In this document: positions 1 to 9,090 of the stretch, piece by piece | How positions within the stretch are numbered: position 1 is the stretch's first letter | Layout: the number at the start of each line of letters is the position of its first letter | Assembly (NCBI RefSeq): GCF_030269545.1 | Contig: NZ_BSTN01000003.1 | Location: 62,001 to 126,000, forward strand | DNA: 64,000 bases | From: Actinomadura sp. NBRC 104425 | GTDB taxonomy: Bacteria > Actinomycetota > Actinomycetes > Streptosporangiales > Streptosporangiaceae | Direction: 5' to 3' | Position numbers and translations under genes: made by a program | Notes under the pieces: model-generated | What the model was told of the DNA's origin: nothing | Databases searched by the model: none | The model's input: only the letters and a program-made list of their open reading frames with translations

Positions 1-425
1 CGTTCCATCGGGGAGAGGATGGCGGTGTGCCGCAGCTTCTCCTCGGCGAACAGGCCCGCCTCGATCGATTTCGCGAGTTCGACTTCATCTTCTGCCGTGA
101 GCAGCGGTACGCGACCGATCTCCCGCAGGTAGATGCGAACCAGGTCGCTCGTCGGCGCCCGCTTGCCGAGGTCTCCCTCATCCGCTCGCGTGACGTCCTC
201 GGTCTCCTGCGGAGACTCCAGGACCTCTACCCCCTGCTCTGCGAGCATCCGGACGACCCGCTCCAGGGAGTCGTCCGGCAAGTCGGAGCGATCGAGAGCG
301 GCGGCGACGTCGTCGACCGTCACACCGCCGCGCTCTCTGCCGCGCGCGACGAGGTCCGCCACCTGGTCAACCGATGGCGCCTCGCTTGGCAGCACCGAAG
401 GGCCCACGATGACAGTCTGCGTCAC
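1..425 (-). CDS. rpoD: Principal-type RNA polymerase sigma factor, N-terminal part (cut by window edge)
   Basis: Only the first 141 codons are in the window. The reading frame begins at GTG 425; an in-frame TGA lies 15 bases upstream, so the start cannot be far off. Residues 1-90 resemble sigma region 1.1 of actinobacterial primary-like sigma factors, with an acidic stretch. This is followed by region 1.2, containing [16 protein letters not shown] and then [14 protein letters not shown], which is the HrdB/SigA signature. The protein would direct RNA polymerase to housekeeping or related promoters. It follows dnaG on the same strand with about 40 bases between, the usual actinobacterial dnaG-rpoD arrangement. 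Whether it is the essential sigma or a close group 2 relative cannot be told without the DNA-binding regions. Confidence 0.88.
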   Translation of the reverse strand, partial: MTQTVIVGPSVLPSEAPSVDQVADLVARGRERGGVTVDDVAAALDRSDLPDDSLERVVRMLAEQGVEVLESPQETEDVTRADEGDLGKRAPTSDLVRIYLREIGRVPLLTAEDEVELAKSIEAGLFAEEKLRHTAILSPME

Positions 426-437
426 GAAGGGCCTAGA

Positions 438-466
438 TCACAGGACCCATTTTCCGGGTCCCGTGA
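438..466. promoter_or_regulatory. Hairpin between dnaG and the sigma gene
   Basis: GGACCC (443-448) and GGGTCC (456-461) form a stem with a 7-base AT-rich loop. The flanking TCAC (438-441) and GTGA (463-466) can extend the stem past one mismatch. It lies just after the dnaG stop and just before the sigma-factor start, so it could attenuate read-through or be an RNA-processing signal. Function is inferred from position only. Confidence 0.45.
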
Positions 467-467
467 C

Positions 468-2357
468 TCACTGGGAGCCAAGCCCGCGCTCGCGCAACTC
501 CCGTCTCTGCTGCTCAAGCGCGACAAGATCGCCGAACAGCCGGTTGTACTCCTCGACCTGCTCGGCCGGATTCAGCCGCGCGAGTTTAGATTTGACCTCG
601 GCGATCATGCGCGTGACCTGGCGTTCCTGGATACGAGCCAGGAGGTCGGCGGCATATCGGTCGTCCGAATCGCCGGCGTACAGCACGGGTTCCACCGCCA
701 GCCGCGTGATCAGCTCCCTGACCTGCTCGTTCGGCGCGTGGTCGCGCAGCAGGCCGGCCCACTCGGCGGCGCTCACCGGCGCGGTCACGCCGCCCGCGGC
801 CGCGATCACCTGCCGCACCGCCGCGTGCGGCGGCGCCAGGAAGTCCTCGGCGGGGATCTGGTCGAACTGCGGGCCGAGCACCGCCGGCCGCTGCACCGCC
901 AGCTTCAGCAGCTCGCGCTCGCGCTGCACGTCGGGGTCGTTCGGGTCGTACGACGGCCGCCGCGGCGCCGCCGGGGCCGCCTGCCCCCCGCCGCCGGCGC
1001 GCCCGTTCGCCCGCGCGGTCGGCCGCTGCCGCGCCGCCAGCTCCCGGACGCGGCGCAGCACGAACTGCTCGTCCATGATGCCCAGCCAGCGGTCCAGGCT
1101 GATCGCGTACATCTGCCGCAGCGCCCGGTCCTTGATGGAGGCCACCACCGGCGCGGCGGCGTCCAGCGCCGCCAGCCGCCCCTCGGCGGTGTCCAGGTCG
1201 TAGTCGCCGATGCGGCTGCGGATGGCGAACTCGAACAGCGGCAGCCGGGAGGCCACCAGGTCGCGCACCGCCGCGTCGCCGTACCGCACGCGCAGGTCGC
1301 ACGGGTCGAGGCCGTCGGGCTGGACGGCCACGAACGTCTGGGTGACGAACTTCTGCTCCTCCTCGAAGGCGCGCAGCGCGGCCCGCTGCCCGGCCGAGTC
1401 GCCGTCGAAGGTGAAGATCACCTCGCCGCGGAACTCGTCCTGGTCCATCAGCAGCCGGCGCAGGATCTTGATGTGCTCGCCGCCGAACGAGGTGCCGCAG
1501 GTGGCGATGGCGGTCGGCACGCCCGCCAGGTGGCAGGCCATCACGTCGGTGTAGCCCTCGACGACCACGGCCTGCCGGCGCCGGGCGATCTCCTTGCGGG
1601 CCAGGTCGGCGCCGTACAGCACTGAGCCCTTGTGGAACAGCGGCGTCTCGGGGGTGTTGAGGTACTTGGCGGTGCCGTCGTCGTCGTACAGCTTGCGCGC
1701 CCCGAAGCCGATGACGTCGCCGCTCAGGTCGCGGATCGGCCACACCAGCCGGCCGCGGAAGCGGTCGATCGGGCCGCGCCGCCCCTCCTTGGCCAGCCCG
1801 GCGGTGACCAGCTCGCGGTCGGCGAAGCCGCGCCCGCGCAGGTGCCGCACCAGGGCTTCCCACTCGCGGGGCGCGTAGCCCACCCCGAAGCGCTCGGCGT
1901 CTGCCGCCTCGAACCCCCGCTCGGCCAGGAACCTGCGCCCGATGACCGCCTCCGGCGCGGCCAGCTGCTCGGCGTAGAACTCGGCGGCGACCCGGTGCGC
2001 CTCGATCAGCCGGGCGCGCTGGCCGGCGTCGCGGCGGGGGGTGGGGCCGCCGTCCTCGTAGCGCAACTGGATCCCGGCCTTGGCCGCCAGCCGCTCGACC
2101 GCCTCGGTGAACGACAGGTGGTCGATCTCCTGGACGAACTTGATGACGTCGCCGCCGTTGGAGCAGCCGAAGCAGAACCACAGCCCGCGCGCGGGCGTGA
2201 CGTTGAACGAGGGCGACTTCTCGTCGTGGAACGGGCACAGGCCCTTGAGGTTGCCGCCGCCGGCGTTGCGGAGCTGGAGGTACTCCCCGACCACGTCGGC
2301 GATCGGCGAACGCTCCCGTACGAGTGCGATGTCCTCGTTGCGAATCCGGCCGGCCAC
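468..2357 (-). CDS. dnaG: DNA primase DnaG
   Basis: Makes the RNA primers for replication together with the replicative helicase. The 629-residue product has the N-terminal CHC2 zinc finger (Cys41, His44, Cys62, Cys65). A TOPRIM catalytic domain follows, with EGYTD around 267-271 and DGD at 318-320, and then a poorly conserved C-terminal helicase-interaction region. Length is normal for actinobacterial primases. The start chosen is GTG 2357, giving the family N-terminus MAGRIRNEDIALVRERSPI; a longer frame to 2387 adds ten residues not found in the family. The next gene on this strand is a principal-type sigma factor. Confidence 0.96.
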   Translation of the reverse strand: MAGRIRNEDIALVRERSPIADVVGEYLQLRNAGGGNLKGLCPFHDEKSPSFNVTPARGLWFCFGCSNGGDVIKFVQEIDHLSFTEAVERLAAKAGIQLRYEDGGPTPRRDAGQRARLIEAHRVAAEFYAEQLAAPEAVIGRRFLAERGFEAADAERFGVGYAPREWEALVRHLRGRGFADRELVTAGLAKEGRRGPIDRFRGRLVWPIRDLSGDVIGFGARKLYDDDGTAKYLNTPETPLFHKGSVLYGADLARKEIARRRQAVVVEGYTDVMACHLAGVPTAIATCGTSFGGEHIKILRRLLMDQDEFRGEVIFTFDGDSAGQRAALRAFEEEQKFVTQTFVAVQPDGLDPCDLRVRYGDAAVRDLVASRLPLFEFAIRSRIGDYDLDTAEGRLAALDAAAPVVASIKDRALRQMYAISLDRWLGIMDEQFVLRRVRELAARQRPTARANGRAGGGGQAAPAAPRRPSYDPNDPDVQRERELLKLAVQRPAVLGPQFDQIPAEDFLAPPHAAVRQVIAAAGGVTAPVSAAEWAGLLRDHAPNEQVRELITRLAVEPVLYAGDSDDRYAADLLARIQERQVTRMIAEVKSKLARLNPAEQVEEYNRLFGDLVALEQQRRELRERGLGSQ

Positions 2358-2465
2358 GGCGGCGAGTCTAATCCGTCGGCCCGACAACCCGGGCCCGCCG
2401 CCCGCGACCGGTGCGGGGGTGCCGATCCGCCCGCGACCGGACGCCCGGAGGGGGCGCTTCGCGGG

Positions 2466-4031
2466 TCAGCGCACCCGGAACCGGTCGAACATCCGGTACA
2501 CGAACTCGGTGCCCCGCCTGAGCGCGTCGACGGCGATGCGCTCGTCGTTGCCGTGCATGCTGACGAGCTGGTCGTTGTCCAGGACATAAGGGTAGACGCC
2601 GTACCCGGGGATGCCCCGGGAGGTCCACGGGTACAGGCTCGTCCCGGCCTCGAACAGCGCCGGGGCGAACACCGCGTCCGGGTAGGTCTTCCCGGCCGCG
2701 TCCTTGATCGCGGCGAACAGCGGCGTGTCGATGGACGACGGCGGCCTGGCGAAGGTCTCGTCGAGCCGCTTGAGCGCGTCCTCCTCGCTCTCTCCGGCGT
2801 TGCCGACGAGCTTGACCGCCACGCCGCGGCCGTCCAGCAGCCCGCGGACCTGGGCGAGGAACTCGCGCGGCCGCTGCCCGCCCGGCACGCCCCGGCAGTT
2901 GATCCGCAGTGTGGCGGTGGACGGAATGACGTTCTCCTTGTACCCCGCGTCCTCGATGACGAAGGCGTGCGTGGTGCGCAGCAGTGCGCGGTGCAGCCAC
3001 GGGTAGGAGCTGCGCTTGACGACGACGGCGGCGGCGCGTTCGCGGGCGGCCTGGGTGCGGGCGGCCAGCATCAGCTCGATGGCGCGGCGGAAGGCGGCGT
3101 CGTCGGTGGCGCGGGCCAGGGCGGCGAAGTACTCGCGGGTGACGGGCGTGAGGGTGACGGGCGCCAGCCAGCCGTCCAGAAGGGTGACGGCGCGCGACAG
3201 CCTGGCGACGGCCGAGCCGGGACCGGGCTTGGAGGAGTGGGTGGCGGTGCCGTCGGCGACCAGGTCGAGGTTGAAGTAGACCTTGTCCTGCCGGGTCACG
3301 GTGATGAGCATGGGGGTGCGCCCGTCGCGCCGGGCCAGGAACCAGCCGCCCTCGGTGAGCACCATCCCGGCGTCGACCTTGTCCCAGTGCCGCTCGGCGA
3401 GCCAGCGCGACCCGTACGGGCCGGACTCCTCGTCGCAGTCGGTGAGGACGATGATGTCGCGGTCGAACTTCGCGCCCTCGTCGAGGTGGCGCAGCAGGGC
3501 GGAGACGAACGCGGCGTTGGCGCCCTTCATGTCGAGCGCGCCGCGCCCGTAGATCTCGCCGTTCCTGACGACTCCGGCGAACGGGTCCACCGACCACTTG
3601 GAGCGCTCCACCGGAACGACGTCCGAGTGCCCGAGCAGCAGCAGCGGGGGCGCCGCCGTGGTGCCCTCGATCCGGGCGATCAGGTGGACGTTGTCCCGCT
3701 TGGGCGTCGGGACGATCTCGGCGGACACCCCGGCCGACTCCCAGACCGACTTGAGCATCCGCGCGTGCGGGAGCGTCACGCCGCCCTCGCCGGGGTTCTG
3801 GGTGTCGTAGGCCAGCATCTTCTTCAGCAGGGCCAGGGGGTCCAGGTCGGCGGGGTCCACGCCGGCGGGCGCGGTGCGCGCTCCGGCCGGGACCCCGGCG
3901 AGGGTCTCCCCGGCGACCAGGCCGCCGGCCAGCAGTGCGGCTCCGGCGCCGGTGCGGCCGAGGAACGCGCGGCGGGTGATCGGAGCAGGTGGGTTTCGGT
4001 CGGGCTCCCGGGAGTCGGTCGTCGTCGACAT
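2466..4031 (-). CDS. Tat-exported M20 family metallopeptidase
   Basis: A 521-residue zinc-dependent peptidase or deacylase of the M20/ArgE-DapE type. The N-terminus carries the twin-arginine signal TRRAFLG followed by an Ala/Gly-rich hydrophobic stretch, so export of the folded enzyme through the Tat system is likely. Metal-binding motifs are visible in order: GHSDVVPV, GRGALDMKG and the DCDEESG glutamate pair. The start ATG has a good ribosome binding site (AAAGGAGA). It is separated from dnaG by about 110 bases and is divergent from the urease operon. The substrate is unknown; relatives act on small peptides, N-acyl amino acids or carnosine-like dipeptides. Confidence 0.85.
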   Translation of the reverse strand: MSTTTDSREPDRNPPAPITRRAFLGRTGAGAALLAGGLVAGETLAGVPAGARTAPAGVDPADLDPLALLKKMLAYDTQNPGEGGVTLPHARMLKSVWESAGVSAEIVPTPKRDNVHLIARIEGTTAAPPLLLLGHSDVVPVERSKWSVDPFAGVVRNGEIYGRGALDMKGANAAFVSALLRHLDEGAKFDRDIIVLTDCDEESGPYGSRWLAERHWDKVDAGMVLTEGGWFLARRDGRTPMLITVTRQDKVYFNLDLVADGTATHSSKPGPGSAVARLSRAVTLLDGWLAPVTLTPVTREYFAALARATDDAAFRRAIELMLAARTQAARERAAAVVVKRSSYPWLHRALLRTTHAFVIEDAGYKENVIPSTATLRINCRGVPGGQRPREFLAQVRGLLDGRGVAVKLVGNAGESEEDALKRLDETFARPPSSIDTPLFAAIKDAAGKTYPDAVFAPALFEAGTSLYPWTSRGIPGYGVYPYVLDNDQLVSMHGNDERIAVDALRRGTEFVYRMFDRFRVR

Positions 4032-4140
4032 GGATCTCCTTTACTCCGGTATTGGCGGGATTCCGGAAAAGGGCCGGGAACACCCAGGCGGCGGGGGCTG
4101 CCCGGGGTCCGCGTGAACGCGGCGTACAGGCCGACGTCGG

Positions 4141-4173
4141 CGCTGTTTCGGCGCTGTTTCGGCGCTGTTTCGG
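4141..4173. repeat. Three tandem 11-bp repeats CGCTGTTTCGG
   Basis: Three exact copies lie head to tail at 4141-4151, 4152-4162 and 4163-4173, about 110 bases upstream of the peptidase start. The 11-bp period is close to one helical turn, so a protein binding each copy would sit on one face of the DNA. They could be operator half-sites, or replication slippage in unconstrained DNA. Confidence 0.75.
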
Positions 4174-4470
4174 CCGGCGGGACGGTGACGGGCGGGCCGG
4201 TGGTCGGGCTTGCGTCGGCGTAAAAGTCGGGATCGGCCTGTTATTCGACGTCGGCACGGCATCGCCGGTATGCGCGGTTCCGGTCGGGAAGGCCGACCGC
4301 GCCCGGCAGGTCGTCGACGATCTGCTTCCGAAAGGTTGATCGACGAGACCGCGGTGATCGTTACGCAGGGTGCCGGACACCGCCGGGGAGATCGGCGTTC
4401 GGCAAATCGGGACCTACTTACGGTCTGTCCGATTCATACTTTCCGTCCGACCACGTGAAATGGATGTTAA

Positions 4471-4516
4471 AACGGCAATTCCGTTGTTCCGTAAACGGTC
4501 ATACCGGCAGTACCGT
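4471..4516 (+). promoter_or_regulatory. Candidate urease promoter and operator words
   Basis: AACGG (4471-4475), CCGTT (4481-4485) and AACGG (4494-4498) alternate in orientation, giving overlapping inverted repeats with 5- and 8-base centres. TACCGT (4511-4516) fits the TAnnnT -10 consensus and lies 7 bases before the GTG of ureA, as expected for a leaderless transcript. No good -35 is obvious. A nitrogen regulator such as GlnR would be an expected controller, but no clear GlnR box was recognised. Confidence 0.4.
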
Positions 4517-4523
4517 CCCAAGA

Positions 4524-4826
4524 GTGCTGATCACTCCACACGAGCAGGAGCGCCTGCTGCTCCATGTGGCCGCGTCCGTGGCCCGCGAGCGGCGGGCGCG
4601 CGGGCTGCGGCTCAACCATCCCGAGGCGACCGCGATCATCGCGGTGCACATCCTGGAGGGCGCCCGCGACGGGCGCAGCGTGGCCGAGCTGATGGAGTCC
4701 GGCCGCACCGTGCTCACCCGCTACGACGTCATGGAGGGGGTGCCGGAGATGCTGGAGTCGGTGCAGATCGAGGCGACGTTCCCCGACGGCACCAAGCTCG
4801 TCACCGTCCACCGGCCGATCCCGTGA
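4524..4826 (+). CDS. ureA: Urease gamma subunit UreA
   Basis: The smallest structural subunit of urease, which hydrolyses urea to ammonia and carbamate. From GTG 4524 the product is exactly 100 residues, the family length. It contains the typical N-terminus [26 protein letters not shown] and the [15 protein letters not shown] segment. A longer in-frame start at 4455 would add 23 residues foreign to the family. No clear ribosome binding site is seen, but a TAnnnT motif 7 bases upstream suggests a leaderless mRNA. First gene of ureABCFGD. Confidence 0.95.
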   Translation: MLITPHEQERLLLHVAASVARERRARGLRLNHPEATAIIAVHILEGARDGRSVAELMESGRTVLTRYDVMEGVPEMLESVQIEATFPDGTKLVTVHRPIP

Positions 4827-4834
4827 GCGGCGCG

Positions 4835-5194
4835 ATGGTCCCCGGGCAGGTCGTCCCCGCCGCCGAGCCCGTGCCGCTGAACCCGGGCCGGCCGCGCACC
4901 GCGCTCACCGTCGTCAACACCGGCGACCGTCCGGTGCAGGTGGGCTCGCACTACCACTTCGCCGTGGCCAACCCCGCCCTGGAGTTCGACCGGGACGCGG
5001 CGTGGGGGCAGCGGCTGGACGTGCCCGCCGGGACGTCGGTGCGGTTCGAGCCCGGCGTGGCCCGCGAGGTGGCGCTCGTCCCGCTGGCCGGCGCCCGCGT
5101 CGTGCCGGGGCTGCGCACGGACATGCACACGGACATGCACACGGACATGCACATGGACATGCACACGGACAGGGCGGGAGCCCTCGATGACTGA
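4835..5194 (+). CDS. ureB: Urease beta subunit UreB with a His/Met repeat tail
   Basis: Structural subunit of the nickel enzyme urease. The core contains [28 protein letters not shown] and VRFEPG, all standard for UreB, and is complete. ATG 4835 gives the family start MVPGQ; GTG 4823, which overlaps the ureA stop, is the alternative. The C-terminus departs from the family: after VVPGLR comes [19 protein letters not shown], encoded by a 12-bp tandem repeat, and then a short end overlapping ureC by 8 bases. The tail offers four His and four Met ligands and might bind nickel; that is inference. Confidence 0.93.
   Translation: MVPGQVVPAAEPVPLNPGRPRTALTVVNTGDRPVQVGSHYHFAVANPALEFDRDAAWGQRLDVPAGTSVRFEPGVAREVALVPLAGARVVPGLRTDMHTDMHTDMHMDMHTDRAGALDD
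5117..5170 (+). repeat. 12-bp tandem repeat in the 3' end of ureB
   Basis: The unit ACGGACATGCAC occurs at 5117-5128, 5129-5140 and 5141-5152. A fourth copy with one change lies at 5153-5164, and a half copy ends at 5170. It is in frame and encodes Thr/Met-Asp-Met-His units, so changes in copy number would lengthen or shorten the UreB tail without a frameshift. Confidence 0.95.
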
Positions 5195-6923
5195 GCTGTC
5201 CCGGGCCCGCTACGCCGAGCTGTACGGGCCGACGGCGGGCGACCGCGTCCGGCTCGCCGACACCGACCTGTTCATCGAGGTCACCGAGGACCTGGCGCGC
5301 GGCCCGGACGGCGCGGCGACCGGCGACGAGGCGGTGTTCGGCGGCGGCAAGGTGATCCGCGAGTCGATGGGGCAGTCCCGGGCCACCCGCGCCGAAGGCG
5401 CCCTCGACCTGGTGATCACCGGTGCCGTCGTGCTCGACCACTGGGGCGTGGTCAAGGCCGACGTGGGCGTGCGCGACGGCCGCATCGTCGCGCTCGGCAA
5501 GGCGGGCAACCCCGACACGATGGACGGCGTCCACCCCGACCTGGTCATCGGCCCGACCACCGAGGTGCTGGCGGGCAACGGCAAGATCCTCACCGCCGGG
5601 GCCGTCGACTCCCACGTGCACTTCATCTGCCCGCAGCTGGCCGAGGAGGCGCTCGGCGCCGGGGTGACCACGCTGCTCGGCGGCGGCACCGGGCCGGCCG
5701 AGGGCACCAAGGCCACCACCGTCACCGGCGTCTGGTACCTGCACCGGATGCTGGAGGCCATGGACCCCTGGCCGGTGAACGTGGCGCTGCTCGGCAAGGG
5801 CAACACGGTGTCCGCCGAGGCCATGTGGGAGCAGCTGCGCGCGGGCGCCGCGGGCTTCAAGCTGCACGAGGACTGGGGCGCCACGCCCGCCGCGATCGAC
5901 GCCTGCCTGCGCGTCGCCGACGCCTCGGGCGTTCAGGTGGCGCTGCACTCCGACACGCTGAACGAGGCGGGGTACGTCGAGTCGACGCTGAAGGCCGTCG
6001 GCGGGCGGTCGATCCACGCCTACCACACCGAGGGCGCCGGCGGCGGGCACGCGCCCGACATCATCACCGTCGCCGCGCACCCGAACGTGCTGCCGTCGTC
6101 GACCAACCCGACCCGCCCGCACACCGTCAACACCCTCGACGAGCACCTGGACATGCTCATGGTGTGCCACCACCTCAACCCGTCGGTGCCCGAGGACCTG
6201 GCGTTCGCCGAGTCCCGCATCCGCCCGACGACGATGGCGGCCGAAGACGTCCTGCACGACCTGGGCGCCATCTCGATGATCGGGTCGGACTCGCAGGCGA
6301 TGGGCCGGATCGGCGAGACCGTCATCCGCACCTGGCAGACCGCGCACGCCATGAAGCGCCGCCGCGGCGCCCTGCCCGGCGACGGCGGGTCCGACAACGG
6401 CGCGGACAACCTGCGCGCCCGCCGCTACGTCGCCAAGTACACGATCAACCCGGCGATCGCGCACGGCCTGGACGGGGAGATCGGTTCGGTCGAGCCGGGC
6501 AAGCTGGCCGACCTGGTCCTGTGGGACCCGGCGTTCTTCGGGGTGCGCCCGCACGCGGTGGTCAAGGGCGGGATGATCGCGTGGGCGGCGATGGGCGACG
6601 CCAACGCCTCCATCCCGACCCCGCAGCCGGTGCTGCCGCGTCCGATGTTCGGCGCCTCCCCCGCCGCGGCGGCCGCCACGTCCCGGCACTTCGTGGCGCA
6701 GGCGGCGCTCGACGACGGGCTGCCGGACCGGCTGGCGGTGCGGCGCCGGTTCGTCCCGGTCCGCGACACCCGGCGGCTCGGCAAGGCCGATCTGCCGCTG
6801 AACGACGCGCTGCCGCGCATCGAGGTGGACCCCGACACCTTCACCGTCTCGGTGGACGGCGAGGAGATCGAACCCGCCCCGGTCGACGAGCTGCCCATGG
6901 CGCAGCGCTACTTCCTGTTCTGA
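5187..6923 (+). CDS. ureC: Urease alpha subunit UreC (catalytic)
   Basis: Carries the dinuclear nickel active site. The 578-residue length is slightly above the usual 567-573. Key residues are all present: H143 and H145 in HVHFIC, the carbamylated lysine K225 in [10 protein letters not shown]227, H254, H280 in [13 protein letters not shown], flap residues C327 and H328 in MVCHHLN, and metal ligand D368 in GSDSQAMGR. The start ATG overlaps the end of ureB by 8 bases (ATGACTGA), implying translational coupling. The product should be an active cytoplasmic urease once matured by UreD, UreF and UreG. Confidence 0.98.
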   Translation: MTELSRARYAELYGPTAGDRVRLADTDLFIEVTEDLARGPDGAATGDEAVFGGGKVIRESMGQSRATRAEGALDLVITGAVVLDHWGVVKADVGVRDGRIVALGKAGNPDTMDGVHPDLVIGPTTEVLAGNGKILTAGAVDSHVHFICPQLAEEALGAGVTTLLGGGTGPAEGTKATTVTGVWYLHRMLEAMDPWPVNVALLGKGNTVSAEAMWEQLRAGAAGFKLHEDWGATPAAIDACLRVADASGVQVALHSDTLNEAGYVESTLKAVGGRSIHAYHTEGAGGGHAPDIITVAAHPNVLPSSTNPTRPHTVNTLDEHLDMLMVCHHLNPSVPEDLAFAESRIRPTTMAAEDVLHDLGAISMIGSDSQAMGRIGETVIRTWQTAHAMKRRRGALPGDGGSDNGADNLRARRYVAKYTINPAIAHGLDGEIGSVEPGKLADLVLWDPAFFGVRPHAVVKGGMIAWAAMGDANASIPTPQPVLPRPMFGASPAAAAATSRHFVAQAALDDGLPDRLAVRRRFVPVRDTRRLGKADLPLNDALPRIEVDPDTFTVSVDGEEIEPAPVDELPMAQRYFLF

Positions 6924-7621
6924 TGGAGGAGGTCCCCGCCGCGCTGCTGCTGCTGGCCGACGCGCGCCTGCCGGCCGGCGGCCACGCGCACTCGGGCGGG
7001 CTCGAACCGGCCGTCACCGCGCGCGCCGTCACCGGGCTGGACGACCTGCGCGGCTTCCTGCGCGGCCGGCTGGCCACGGCAGGTCTGACCGCCGCGGCCC
7101 TGGCGGCGGCCGCGTGCGCGCACGCCGGCGTGCGGCCGCACCGGTGGCGGGAGCTGGACGCGGAGGCCGACGCGCGCATGCCGTCGCCGGCGCAGCGGCG
7201 GGCGTCGCGGGCGCAGGGGCGGTCGCTGTCGCGGGCGGCGCGGGCGGCCTGGTCGCATCCCGGCCTGGACGCGCTGGCGGCCGAGCTGGCCGACCCGCAC
7301 CATCCGCTCGTGCTCGGCGCGGCGGCCGCGGCGGCGGGCGGCACCCCGCGGCAGGCGGCGGCGGTCTCCGCGTACGGGGCGGTGACCGGTCCGGCGTCGG
7401 CGGCCGTCCGGCTGCTCGGCCTGGACCCGCTGGGCGTGCACGCGGTCCTGGCGGGGCTGGCCGCCGAGGTGGACGACGTCGCGCGGGAAGCCGCCGCGTC
7501 AGTCGAGGACGGGGCCGAGGACGGGGCCGGGTGGGGGGTGCTGCCCGCGCCGTCCGCGCCGCTGCTCGACCTGCTCGCCGAGGCGCACGTCCATGCCGGG
7601 CTGCGCCTGTTCGAGTCGTAG
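6923..7621 (+). CDS. ureF: Urease accessory protein UreF
   Basis: Acts with UreD and UreG to carbamylate the active-site lysine and load nickel; UreF is thought to regulate the GTPase activity of UreG. The 232-residue product begins EEVPAALLLLADARLPAGGHAHSGGLEPAV, close to the family pattern of a hydrophobic stretch followed by P-x-G-x-x-x-H-S-x-G-LE. It is largely helical and Ala-rich, with the C-terminal LLAEAHVHAGLRLFES. The ATG overlaps the ureC stop by one base (TGATG). Confidence 0.92.
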   Translation: MEEVPAALLLLADARLPAGGHAHSGGLEPAVTARAVTGLDDLRGFLRGRLATAGLTAAALAAAACAHAGVRPHRWRELDAEADARMPSPAQRRASRAQGRSLSRAARAAWSHPGLDALAAELADPHHPLVLGAAAAAAGGTPRQAAAVSAYGAVTGPASAAVRLLGLDPLGVHAVLAGLAAEVDDVAREAAASVEDGAEDGAGWGVLPAPSAPLLDLLAEAHVHAGLRLFES

Positions 7622-7660
7622 ACGCCGTCAGGGGAACACTGGGAGACGGGAGGACGCACC

Positions 7661-8335
7661 GTGGGCGCCAACCACGATCACGACCCGCACGAGGCCGCGC
7701 CGGCGGCGGGCCGGGCGCTGCGCCTGGGCATCGGCGGCCCGGTGGGCAGCGGCAAGACCGCGCTGACGGCGGCGCTGTGCCGCGCGCTGCGCGAGGAGTT
7801 CGAGCTGGCGGTGGTGACCAACGACATCTACACCACCGAGGACGCCGACTTCCTGCGCCGCGAGGGCGTGCTCTCCGACGACCGGATCACCGCGGTGCGC
7901 ACCGGCTGCTGCCCGCACACCGCCATCCGCGACGACATCTCCGCCAACCTCGACGCGGTGGAGTCCCTGGAGGCCCGGCACGGCCGCCTGGACCTGGTCA
8001 TCGTGGAGAGCGGCGGCGACAACCTGACCGCGCTGTTCAGCCGGGGCCTGGCCGACCGGCAGATCTTCGTGCTGGACGTGGCGGGCGGCGACGACGTTCC
8101 GCGCAAGGGCGGTCCGGGGGTGGCGAACGCGGACCTGCTGGTGATCAACAAGACCGATCTGGCGCCGCTGGTCGGCAGCGACGTGGCGCTGATGGAGCGC
8201 GACGCCGTCCGAGTGCGCGGCGGCGGGCCCGTGGCGCTGACCTCGCTGCGCGAGCATCCCGACGCGCCGGAGGTGGCGGCGTGGGTGCGCGGGGTGCTGC
8301 ACGAGGCGCGCGCGGCCGCCGCGCCGGTCACGTGA
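7661..8335 (+). CDS. ureG: Urease accessory GTPase UreG
   Basis: GTP-dependent nickel-delivery protein for urease, a SIMIBI-class GTPase. The 224-residue product has the P-loop GGPVGSGKT at 25-33, the nickel-binding Cys-Pro-His motif at 84-86, VIVESGGDN and the guanine-specificity motif NKTD. Its short N-terminus is His-rich (NHDHDPHE), a weak metal-binding tail. GTG 7661 has an upstream GGGAGG ribosome binding site. No ureE is present nearby, so nickel hand-over must rely on UreG and perhaps on the UreB tail. Confidence 0.96.
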   Translation: MGANHDHDPHEAAPAAGRALRLGIGGPVGSGKTALTAALCRALREEFELAVVTNDIYTTEDADFLRREGVLSDDRITAVRTGCCPHTAIRDDISANLDAVESLEARHGRLDLVIVESGGDNLTALFSRGLADRQIFVLDVAGGDDVPRKGGPGVANADLLVINKTDLAPLVGSDVALMERDAVRVRGGGPVALTSLREHPDAPEVAAWVRGVLHEARAAAAPVT

Positions 8336-9090
8336 CCCGACGGTACACGGCACGCGCGGCCGTCACCGCCGAACGCGACGCGCGGGGGCGCACCCGCTGC
8401 ACGCGGCTGCGCTCGGACGGGCCGCTGGCGCTGCGCGAGACCGCCGGCGCCGTCTACCTGGTCGGCGCGGCGGCGGGCCCGCTGGGCGGCGACGTCCTGG
8501 AGATCGACGTGGAGGTCGGCCCGGGGGCGCGGTCGGCGGTGCGTTCGGCGGCGGCCGCGGTCGTGCTGCCCGGGGACGGCGTGTCGCGGCTGGCGGTGCG
8601 GGCGCGGATCGGGGCGGGCGCCCACCTGGATTTCGCGCCCGAGCCCACGGTGGCCGCCGCCGGATGCGACCACCGGTCCGTGACCGAGATCGCGCTGGCC
8701 GAGGGGGCGACGCTGCGGCTGTGCGAGGAGCTGGTGCTGGGACGGCACGGTGAACGGCCCGGTCGGCTGCACAGCCGGCTCGACGTGACGGTCGGCCGGA
8801 CGCCGCTGCTGCGTCACGAGCTGCGCGTCGGAGACCGGCACGACGGCCCGGCGGTGCTCGGGGACGCCCGGGCCGTCGGCAACGTGCTGCTGGTGGGTCC
8901 CGGACTGACCCGCGAGCCGCATTCCGAGGAGGGGCTGGCCGTCCTGCCGCTGGCGCACCCGTCCGCGGTGCTCGTCACGGCCGTTGCGCCGGACGCCGCG
9001 CTGCTGCGCCGCCGCCTCGCCCGCGGCGAGTCGATCGCTCAGGTGGCGGCGTCGGCGACGGGCCCGGCGGTCGCGGCGGCGTCCTCGTAG
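8332..9090 (+). CDS. ureD: Urease accessory protein UreD
   Basis: Scaffold of the UreD-UreF-UreG activation complex that binds apo-urease. From GTG 8332, overlapping the ureG stop by four bases (GTGA), the product is 252 residues. Recognisable family segments are [33 protein letters not shown] and [11 protein letters not shown]. Last gene of the operon; its 3' end overlaps the convergent MerR-type gene by 52 bases, so neither gene has room for an independent terminator. Confidence 0.9.
   Translation: MTRRYTARAAVTAERDARGRTRCTRLRSDGPLALRETAGAVYLVGAAAGPLGGDVLEIDVEVGPGARSAVRSAAAAVVLPGDGVSRLAVRARIGAGAHLDFAPEPTVAAAGCDHRSVTEIALAEGATLRLCEELVLGRHGERPGRLHSRLDVTVGRTPLLRHELRVGDRHDGPAVLGDARAVGNVLLVGPGLTREPHSEEGLAVLPLAHPSAVLVTAVAPDAALLRRRLARGESIAQVAASATGPAVAAASS

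Larger units (their letters stand above)
4032..4523. other. Divergent intergenic region between the M20 peptidase and urease genes
   Basis: A 492-base region with no convincing gene. It contains the promoter for the peptidase on the left and for urease on the right, three tandem copies of an 11-bp unit (4141-4173), and alternating AACGG/CCGTT words near the urease start (4471-4498). Base composition from about 4380 to 4520 is less GC-rich than the surrounding genes, as expected for a promoter. Confidence 0.6.

Noticed and set aside
27..4223. Long open frames on the plus strand opposite dnaG and the peptidase gene
   Set aside because: They are shadows of high-GC coding on the other strand: low-complexity Arg/Ala/Gly/Pro translations with no family features.
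4380..4470. A GlnR box before urease
   Set aside because: The sequence near 4454-4473 only weakly resembles a GlnR site, with several mismatches, so it was not called.
4370..4834. An upstream extension of UreB across ureA
   Set aside because: The extension overlaps the whole of ureA in another frame and is not family sequence; UreB begins at MVPGQ.
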